Under the pieces are notes generated by a model. The model was given only the letters and a program-made list of their open reading frames with translations. It made no database searches and was not told where the DNA came from. The translations under genes were made by a program, and so were the position numbers. From assembly GCF_028288105.1 (NCBI RefSeq), contig NZ_JAQBOI010000093.1, forward strand, positions 1 through 40,864: a stretch of DNA of 40,864 nt. Direction: 5' to 3'. This stretch comes from Mucilaginibacter sp. Lineage in GTDB: Bacteria; Bacteroidota; Bacteroidia; Sphingobacteriales; Sphingobacteriaceae. Positions 31,469-37,640 of this stretch are shown in pieces. The first letter of the stretch is position 1. Every line of letters begins with the position of its first letter.

Positions 31469-32253
31469 TATCAAGAAATATAAATAGTATAAAAGAACCA
31501 CGTATTACCCTCGTGGGTGCGGGCCCCGGCGACGCAGAGCTTATTACCCTTAAAGGTATTAAAGCCCTGCAAACCGCTGATGTGGTTTTATACGATGCTT
31601 TAGTGAACGAAGAAATATTAACGTTTGCCCCAGCTAATGCTACCAAAGTTTATGTAGGCAAACGCTCAGGCGATCACTCTTTTTCACAAGAGAACATCAA
31701 CAAACTAATGGTTGATTACGCCCTAAACTATGGTCATGTGGTTAGGTTAAAAGGCGGCGACCCATTTGTATTTGGCCGCGGGCACGAAGAATTGGATTTT
31801 GCTGCCGAATATAACATCCCTACCCAGGTTGTTCCGGGGATCTCGAGTTCTATTGGCGTGCCGGGCATGCAAGGTATACCGGTTACCCATAGGGGCTTAA
31901 GCGAAAGCTTTTGGGCAGTTACCGGCACAACAAGCGATGGTAAAGTATCTGCCGATTTATATCAGGCAGCCAAAACTAACGCGACAATTGTGGTGCTTAT
32001 GGGTATCCACAAATTGGCGCAAATTGCACAGATATTCAAGAATGAAGGCAAAGGTAAATTACCAGTTGCCGTAATACAAAGCGGAACCACCGTTAATGAA
32101 AAGGTAGTTATTGGCGTAGCCGATAATATTGCAGGTTTGGCCGAAGAAAATGGCATCACCTCTCCTGCCCTTATCGTTTTTGGCGAAGTGGTTTCACTAC
32201 ACCCTAAGTTTAAACTGGTAAAAGAAGTTTATGACATTGTTACCAAAGGATGA
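31465..32253 (+). CDS. cobA: uroporphyrinogen-III C-methyltransferase (SUMT)
   Basis: Transfers two methyl groups from SAM to uroporphyrinogen III, giving precorrin-2, the first committed step towards siroheme. The 262-residue protein has the tetrapyrrole methylase motifs ITLVGAGPGDAELITLKGIKAL (P-loop-like SAM site), VVRLKGGDPFVFGRGHEE and VVPGISSSIGVPGMQGIPVTHRG. The length fits a stand-alone SUMT, not CysG. It overlaps the sulfite reductase by 4 nt and the siroheme synthase-TSUP gene by 23 nt, a strong sign of co-regulation. Its product feeds the dehydrogenase/ferrochelatase domain encoded next. Confidence 0.94.
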   Translation: MISRNINSIKEPRITLVGAGPGDAELITLKGIKALQTADVVLYDALVNEEILTFAPANATKVYVGKRSGDHSFSQENINKLMVDYALNYGHVVRLKGGDPFVFGRGHEELDFAAEYNIPTQVVPGISSSIGVPGMQGIPVTHRGLSESFWAVTGTTSDGKVSADLYQAAKTNATIVVLMGIHKLAQIAQIFKNEGKGKLPVAVIQSGTTVNEKVVIGVADNIAGLAEENGITSPALIVFGEVVSLHPKFKLVKEVYDIVTKG

Positions 32254-33742
32254 TAATTTAACAGACGTTCAGTCTGAGAAAACTCAGGGGAATCAATTGT
32301 TCCCGGTATTTTTAAAGCTGAACAATTTGCATACGGTGCTGGTTGGCGCAGGTAATGTTGGCTTGGAAAAGTTAACCGCCCTGCTGCAAAACAGTCCGGC
32401 TGCTACCGTCACTGTTATTTCTAAAACTTTTTTAACAGATGTGCACCTTCTGGCATCAATACACCCGCAGGTAAATATTATTCAGAAACCATTTACCGAT
32501 ACTGATTTAGACGGTGCCGACCTGGTAATTGCCGCCACAAATGATAGTGAGTTAAACAGTTATGTAAGGCAATCGGCCCATGACCGAAAGTTGCTGATCA
32601 ATGTAGCCGATAAACCCCAACTGTGTGATTTCTATCTGGGTTCTATTATACAAAAAGGAGATCTGAAGATAGCAATATCTACCAACGGAAAATCGCCTAC
32701 GATAGCCAAACGACTTAAAGAAGTTTTGGGCGAAGCGTTACCGGCCGAACTGGATATTACCCTGCAGCAAATGAACGAGGTACGCAATACCTTAGCTGGC
32801 GATTTCACCCATAAAGTAAAAGAACTTAACCGGGTAACCGCGGTACTGGTTGGCACGCAAAAACCACCAAGCAATAAAAACCTTAAGCTACTGGTTTGGG
32901 GTATGTCTATCGCTTTTTTGCTTATAGTGATTGCTTCGCTTTGGTATAGGGAGCCAGCTTTTAGAGGCTATGTGGAAACCATCCCACCTATGTTTTATTA
33001 TTTCCTGGGTGCAGGTTTTGTTTTCGCATTGGTAGATGGTGCTATCGGCATGTCATACGGGGTAACATCAACCACGTTTTCTCTTTCTATGGGCATCCCT
33101 CCGGCTTCGGCAAGTATGGGTGTGCACTTGTCCGAAATTATGAGCAACGGTATTGCCGGCTGGATGCATTACCGCATGGGCAACGTAAACTGGAAACTGT
33201 TTAAACTGTTGCTGTTACCAGGCGTTATTGGCGCGGTTACAGGCGCATACCTGTTATCCTCGTTAGAGCATTATAGCCAATACACAAAACCTGTAGTATC
33301 ACTTTACACTTTGATATTAGGTTGCGTAATATTATCAAAAGCCATTAACCTGAATCGTAAACGCACTAAAGCTAAAATAAAAAACATCTCCTTGCTTGGT
33401 TTAGGCGGTGGGTTTATTGACGCGGTTGGCGGCGGTGGTTGGGGGTCAATTGTGCTGTCTACCCTGATAGCGGGCGGGCGTCATCCAAGATTTTCGTTAG
33501 GTACAGTAAAACTTTCGCGGTTTTTTATCGCGCTGATGGGTTCATTAACCTTCATCACCATGCTTAATAGTTCGCACTGGGATGCGGTGGCCGGGTTAGT
33601 TATAGGTAGTGCTTTAGCATCGCCTGTGGCTGCAAGGATCTCTAACAGAATATCAGCGAAAGCTATTATGTTTTCGGTAGCGGTTATTGTTATCCTGATC
33701 AGCATACGCAGTATTTTTAATTTTATAACAAAAATTTTATAA
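32231..33742 (+). CDS. fusion of siroheme synthase (precorrin-2 dehydrogenase/ferrochelatase) with a TSUP transporter
   Basis: 503-residue two-part protein. Residues about 22-205 are a CysG_N/Met8-like domain that oxidises precorrin-2 and inserts iron: VLVGAGNVGLEKL (37-47) binds NAD, DLVIAATND lies at 97-105, and INVADKPQLCDF contains the catalytic Asp D127. Residues about 218-503 are a polytopic TauE/SafE (TSUP) domain with its two repeat halves (GAGFVFALVDGAIGMSYG at about 260 and GLGGGFIDAVGGGGWGS later). TSUP proteins move sulfite, sulfate or organosulfur anions. No frameshift or stop separates the halves. It overlaps SUMT by 23 nt and abuts cysH, and no other sulfate permease is nearby, so the TSUP part probably supplies or removes sulfur oxyanions (inference). 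Confidence 0.88.
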   Translation: MTLLPKDDNLTDVQSEKTQGNQLFPVFLKLNNLHTVLVGAGNVGLEKLTALLQNSPAATVTVISKTFLTDVHLLASIHPQVNIIQKPFTDTDLDGADLVIAATNDSELNSYVRQSAHDRKLLINVADKPQLCDFYLGSIIQKGDLKIAISTNGKSPTIAKRLKEVLGEALPAELDITLQQMNEVRNTLAGDFTHKVKELNRVTAVLVGTQKPPSNKNLKLLVWGMSIAFLLIVIASLWYREPAFRGYVETIPPMFYYFLGAGFVFALVDGAIGMSYGVTSTTFSLSMGIPPASASMGVHLSEIMSNGIAGWMHYRMGNVNWKLFKLLLLPGVIGAVTGAYLLSSLEHYSQYTKPVVSLYTLILGCVILSKAINLNRKRTKAKIKNISLLGLGGGFIDAVGGGGWGSIVLSTLIAGGRHPRFSLGTVKLSRFFIALMGSLTFITMLNSSHWDAVAGLVIGSALASPVAARISNRISAKAIMFSVAVIVILISIRSIFNFITKIL

Positions 33743-34462
33743 GTGGCAGATATAAGCTACATATCGCAATTAGTAAACGGGAAAGATTCTATAGCTGCAT
33801 TACAAGCACTGGCAGGGCAATTCCCGGGTGAGATAGTATTTTCTACCAGTTTTGGGTGGGAAGACCAGGTAATATCGCACATGATATTCGCCAATAACAT
33901 CCCTATAAAAGTTTTCACGCTGGAAACCGGCAGACTGTTCCCCGAAACTTATTATGTGTGGAACCGCACTATGGAGATCTACGGCCAGCCTATTTATGCA
34001 TACTATCCGGATCATAACAAACTGGAAGCTATGGTGAACGCTAAAGGCCCTAACAGCTTTTATGAGTCAGTTGCCAACCGTAAGGAATGCTGTGGTATCC
34101 GCAAGATAGAGCCTTTGCACCGTGCGCTGGCAGGCAACCAATGCTGGATAACCGGCATCCGTGCCGAGCAATCGCCAAACCGCGAAGACATGAGCAATGT
34201 AGAATGGGACGAAGGCAATCGGCTGATCAAGTTCCATCCTATTTTTAACTGGACTTTAGATGATGTAAAAGCATACATCAAACAATATAATATACCGTAC
34301 AATACATTGCATGATAAGGGTTTCCCCAGTATTGGCTGCCTGCCCTGTACAAGGGCGGTGCAACCCGGCGAAGATTTTAGGGCCGGGCGCTGGTGGTGGG
34401 AGGACCAAAGCAAAAAAGAGTGTGGATTACATGCAGTAACGTTAAATGATTTAAAAGAATGA
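33743..34462 (+). CDS. cysH: adenylyl-sulfate (APS) reductase, Fe-S type CysH
   Basis: Reduces APS to sulfite and AMP with thioredoxin. The 239-residue protein has the PAPS reductase fold with VFSTSFGWEDQVI near the N-terminus, the LETGRLFPETY motif, and the Cys pairs C116-C117 (KECCGIRK) and C199-x2-C202 (GCLPC), which bind a 4Fe-4S cluster in APS-specific enzymes. The catalytic Cys is C227 in KKECGLH. The cluster and the absence of an APS kinase in the operon point to APS as substrate. Translation starts at a GTG that follows the preceding stop codon without a gap. It overlaps cysD by 4 nt (ATGA). Confidence 0.93.
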   Translation: MADISYISQLVNGKDSIAALQALAGQFPGEIVFSTSFGWEDQVISHMIFANNIPIKVFTLETGRLFPETYYVWNRTMEIYGQPIYAYYPDHNKLEAMVNAKGPNSFYESVANRKECCGIRKIEPLHRALAGNQCWITGIRAEQSPNREDMSNVEWDEGNRLIKFHPIFNWTLDDVKAYIKQYNIPYNTLHDKGFPSIGCLPCTRAVQPGEDFRAGRWWWEDQSKKECGLHAVTLNDLKE

Positions 34463-35364
34463 GCAAATACCGGTTAGATTACTTGGACGAATTAGAGGCA
34501 GAGGCCATTTATATTCTGCGCGAAGTAGCGGGGCAGTTTGAAAAACCTGCGTTGCTATTTTCAGGCGGCAAGGATTCTATTACCCTGGTGCATTTGGCAT
34601 TAAAAGCCTTTCGCCCGGGTAAGTTCCCTTTTCCGCTGGTGCATATTGATACCGGGCATAATTTTGAAGAAACCATTACCTACCGTGATGAAATGGTGGC
34701 CCGCATTGGCGAAAAGTTGATCATAGGCCACGTGCAGGACACCATCGACGAAGGAAAAGTTATTGAGCAAAAAGGCAAAAACGCCAGTCGTAATCCGTTG
34801 CAAACGGTTACCCTGCTGGATACCATTGCCAAACATAAGTTTGATGCCTGTATAGGCGGCGCACGACGCGACGAGGAAAAAGCCCGCGCCAAGGAACGTA
34901 TCTTTTCGGTACGTGATGAATTTGGCCAGTGGGACCCTAAACGCCAGCGCCCCGAGCTTTGGGATATTTACAATGGCAGGATCCATAAAGGTGAGAACGT
35001 GCGCGTATTCCCAATAAGTAACTGGACAGAGCTGGACGTATGGAACTATATCCGCAGGGAAAATATTCCGTTGCCAACCATCTACTTTGCACACCAGCGC
35101 GATTGTATTACCCGTAACGGACAGCTAATGGCCGCATCGCCTTTCCTTAATATGGATGCCGATGATATAGTGGAAAAAAAGAATGTGCGTTTCCGTACTG
35201 TGGGTGATATGACCTGTACAGCTGCTGTTGAATCGTACGCGTTTGAGATAGATGATATAATTAACGAGATAGCATCATCAAAAATTAGCGAACGCGGTGC
35301 GCGTATGGACGATAAAGTAAGTGAGGCGGCCATGGAAGACAGGAAAAAAGGGGGATATTTTTAA
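34459..35364 (+). CDS. cysD: sulfate adenylyltransferase subunit 2 (CysD)
   Basis: Adenylyltransferase subunit that makes APS from ATP and sulfate, driven by GTP hydrolysis in CysN. The 301-residue protein has the PP-loop SGGKDS (35-40), HIDTGHNFEETI, and the conserved GGARRDEEKARAKERIFS and FPISNWTELDVW blocks. The C-terminus RMDDKVSEAAMEDRKKGGYF is the usual one. Start by 4-nt overlap with cysH. The partner cysN follows after 134 bp, an unusually long gap for this pair, because a palindromic element and a short AT-rich repeat lie in it. Confidence 0.95.
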   Translation: MSKYRLDYLDELEAEAIYILREVAGQFEKPALLFSGGKDSITLVHLALKAFRPGKFPFPLVHIDTGHNFEETITYRDEMVARIGEKLIIGHVQDTIDEGKVIEQKGKNASRNPLQTVTLLDTIAKHKFDACIGGARRDEEKARAKERIFSVRDEFGQWDPKRQRPELWDIYNGRIHKGENVRVFPISNWTELDVWNYIRRENIPLPTIYFAHQRDCITRNGQLMAASPFLNMDADDIVEKKNVRFRTVGDMTCTAAVESYAFEIDDIINEIASSKISERGARMDDKVSEAAMEDRKKGGYF

Positions 35365-35367
35365 TAA

Positions 35368-35447
35368 GCCTCACCCCGGCCCTCTCCAAAGGAGAGGGCG
35401 TTAAAACTTTTTGAAGTCCTCTCCTTTGGAGAGGATTTAGGTGAGGC
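35368..35447. repeat. 80-bp palindromic element, CTCTCCAAAGGAGAG family, copy 2, between cysD and cysN
   Basis: Outer arms GCCTCACC.../...GGTGAGGC enclose two inner hairpins, CCTCTCC-AAA-GGAGAGG and CCTCTCC-TTT-GGAGAGG. It is the near-identical reverse complement of the copy at 27102-27182. It begins 4 bp after the cysD stop codon, inside the sulfate operon, so the polycistronic mRNA would carry a long hairpin. Confidence 0.85.
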
Positions 35448-35460
35448 TAAAACATTAACA

Positions 35461-35491
35461 AATCCGAAATTGAACATTCGAAATCCGAAAT
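35461..35491. repeat. short repeat AATCCGAAAT...AAATCCGAAAT
   Basis: AATCCGAAAT (35461-35470) is repeated as AATCCGAAAT at 35481-35490, with TTCG-containing bases between. It lies between the palindrome and the cysN start and resembles simple intergenic repeats of Bacteroidota (from memory). Confidence 0.45.
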
Positions 35492-35498
35492 AAAGAGA

Positions 35499-36749
35499 AT
35501 GGATATACTAAAATTTATTACCGCAGGCAGTGTTGATGACGGTAAAAGTACATTAATAGGCAGGTTATTATACGATAGTGAGGCCATACTGCTTGACCAA
35601 CTGGAAGCTCTGCATGCATCAAACCGTAAAAACGACGACGGGAGTATTGACCTTGCTATTTTAACCGACGGACTTAAAGCCGAGCGTGAGCAGGGTATTA
35701 CTATTGATGTAGCCTACAAATACTTTGAAACTGATAAGCGTAAATTCATTATTGCCGATGCGCCCGGCCATATCCAGTATACCCGTAACATGGTTACCGG
35801 TGCCAGTAACGCCGCATTGGCTATTATCCTGATAGATGCACGTAAAGGTGTTGTAGAGCAAACCACCCGCCACTCCTTTTTGGTATCGTTACTGCAAATA
35901 CCACAGGTTGTGGTTGCCGTAAACAAAATGGATATGGTTGATTACAGCGAAGATGTATTTAAACAGATCATAGCCGACTTTAAGAAACTGGCTGCAAAGG
36001 TTAACCTTGATAATGTAACCTACATCCCTGTGAGTGCGCTTAAGGGTGATAATATTGTATATCCATCATCAAAAATGAGCTGGTACTTAGGCGATAGCCT
36101 TTTGCAGCATTTAGAGAATGTAGAGATAACGATTGACGATTCATCTGCACATGCAAGGCTGCCGGTACAATGGGTAGTTAGGCCCCAAACGGATGCACTA
36201 CACGATTACCGTGGTTATGCCGGCCGTGTATCAAGCGGGTCATTTAAGGTAAATGATAAGGTAACGGTGCTGCCATCGGGTTTTAGTTCTACCATTTCTA
36301 AAATTGAGGTGTATGATAAGCAGCCCGAAGAAGCACTTGCGGGCATGTCTGTAACGGTGCACCTGCAGGATAATATTGATATAAGCCGTGGCGATATCAT
36401 TGTGAACAGTGCCGGGCAACCGCAACTAAGCAATGTTATAGAAGCCGACCTATGCTGGATGGATACCCGTCCGCTGGATACTTCCCTTACTTATTTGGTA
36501 CAGCATAATACAAAAACTATCCGCTGCAAAATACAGGAGATCATTTACAAAGTGAACATTAACACCCTGGAAAAAGATTTTGACGAGGAATTTAAACTGA
36601 ATGATATTGGCCGCATTGTTATTAAAACTGCCGAACCTTTAGCCTTCGACCCATACCAGGTAAATAAAGCCAATGGCGGCGCTATAATTATTGATAGCCG
36701 CACCAATGTAACCGTAGGTGCGCTAATGCTGCGCCAGTCGGTAGAGTAA
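35499..36749 (+). CDS. cysN: sulfate adenylyltransferase subunit 1 (CysN), GTPase
   Basis: Elongation-factor-like GTPase that drives CysD. The 416-residue protein has the P-loop GSVDDGKST (10-18), the DAPGHIQYTRNM G3 region, NKMD (G4), then beta-barrel domains 2 and 3. It is shorter than many CysN proteins (about 470) and has no APS kinase (CysC) domain as found in CysNC fusions. That agrees with the APS-type CysH encoded in the operon. It is the last gene of the operon. A hairpin (36794-36823) follows 45 bp later. Confidence 0.94.
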   Translation: MDILKFITAGSVDDGKSTLIGRLLYDSEAILLDQLEALHASNRKNDDGSIDLAILTDGLKAEREQGITIDVAYKYFETDKRKFIIADAPGHIQYTRNMVTGASNAALAIILIDARKGVVEQTTRHSFLVSLLQIPQVVVAVNKMDMVDYSEDVFKQIIADFKKLAAKVNLDNVTYIPVSALKGDNIVYPSSKMSWYLGDSLLQHLENVEITIDDSSAHARLPVQWVVRPQTDALHDYRGYAGRVSSGSFKVNDKVTVLPSGFSSTISKIEVYDKQPEEALAGMSVTVHLQDNIDISRGDIIVNSAGQPQLSNVIEADLCWMDTRPLDTSLTYLVQHNTKTIRCKIQEIIYKVNINTLEKDFDEEFKLNDIGRIVIKTAEPLAFDPYQVNKANGGAIIIDSRTNVTVGALMLRQSVE

Positions 36750-36793
36750 GAATAATTCCAATTATTATATAAACCGTTAAGTGAAGTAAGAAT

Positions 36794-36823
36794 ACCCTGT
36801 GCGAGGTGCAACTCGTCCAGGGT
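36794..36823 (+). terminator. hairpin after cysN, possible terminator
   Basis: ACCCTG (36794-36799) pairs with CAGGGT (36818-36823), and an inner CGAG/CTCG stem adds to it. The T-run after it is poor (TCTTGCATTTT), so termination would be weak or factor-assisted. Confidence 0.4.
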
Positions 36824-36858
36824 TCTTGCATTTTAGGGGGTATTGTCGTCCTACTCCC

Positions 36859-36900
36859 TGTCATTTCGAACGAACGCAGTGAGGAGAAATCTTTTACACT
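36859..36900. repeat. single arm of the TGTCATTTCGAACGA repeat family
   Basis: It starts TGTCATTTCGAACGA, continues ACGCAGTGAG and ends GAGAAATCTTTTACACT. It matches the arm at 5053 and the inverted pair at 1621-1721. No inverted partner is seen. It lies between the convergent cysN and reverse-strand membrane protein genes. Confidence 0.75.
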
Positions 36901-36939
36901 TTGCATCCCATTATGCAAATTCACCGCCGCCCCTTGTAA

Positions 36940-37524
36940 TTAATGAAATTTGATCTTATTTATCTTCACATTTAAGAAGAATGGGAAAGTATACTCGCCA
37001 GACTTCTTAAACTTTAAAGAAGTTTTAGTACTGTCTAAAACAGCATACTGTATGTTTTCTTCATTACTTCTTAAAGAAGAGTATTTTAATTTTACTGTAT
37101 CTTTATTTATCGTATATGTTCCGGTTTCTTCATCAACACCAAAACAAACGCTTCTCATTTTAAACCTGCCGCTTTCCTTTAGCATAAGGGTAGTCATACA
37201 GTTTGCAACCCCCTCTCTTTCCGCAACCAACACGTTTTCACTTTCAAATACCCTATAGTCGATCAGGCCAAAAGGGCGCAATACCACCAATATTAAAAGT
37301 ACTATCACAAGACCAACTCTATAGATCCTCTGCTTATCTCTGAATCGTTCTCTTACTGATAAATAGATTTGGCGGAATACTTGAAAAACAAGTACCAGGA
37401 AAGTGATTGCGAATACAAGTGTTAGTGGTATCGCAAAACCACCAAGCATCCCCTCCCAAAAATACTGTGTATTTATTAGCAAAAAAAGCGATAGTGTGAC
37501 AAGAAGCAGTCTGCTTTTAAACAT
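36940..37524 (-). CDS. membrane protein of unknown function
   Basis: 194 residues. Three predicted membrane helices (about 4-22, 30-52 and 70-88) are followed by a hydrophilic domain of about 100 residues with two Cys (in ANCMTT and SVCFGVD) and a beta-rich pattern (GRFKMRSVCFG, YTINKDTVKLKYSSL, TSLKFKKSGEYTFPFFL). No family is recognised. The Cys pair could form a disulfide if the domain faces the periplasm. It stands alone between the cys operon and the TonB-dependent receptor gene. Confidence 0.6.
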   Translation of the reverse strand: MFKSRLLLVTLSLFLLINTQYFWEGMLGGFAIPLTLVFAITFLVLVFQVFRQIYLSVRERFRDKQRIYRVGLVIVLLILVVLRPFGLIDYRVFESENVLVAEREGVANCMTTLMLKESGRFKMRSVCFGVDEETGTYTINKDTVKLKYSSLRSNEENIQYAVLDSTKTSLKFKKSGEYTFPFFLNVKINKIKFH

Positions 37525-37573
37525 AATACGTGATATAATTTAAGCAGTTAAATATAGCTTTTAAAAGCAAAAA

Positions 37574-37602
37574 AAGCGGGCAGCTCGCCCGCCCGCTTTT
37601 CG
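37574..37602 (-). terminator. intrinsic terminator of the TonB-dependent receptor gene
   Basis: A perfect 10-bp stem (37574-37583 with 37593-37602), GC-rich in its core, closes a 9-nt loop. On the reverse strand it is followed by further T (complement of A at 37571-37573). It lies 38 bp past the receptor stop codon. Confidence 0.85.
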
Positions 37603-37640
37603 AAAAACTAAATTATACCTAAAAAAACAAATAGGATCTT

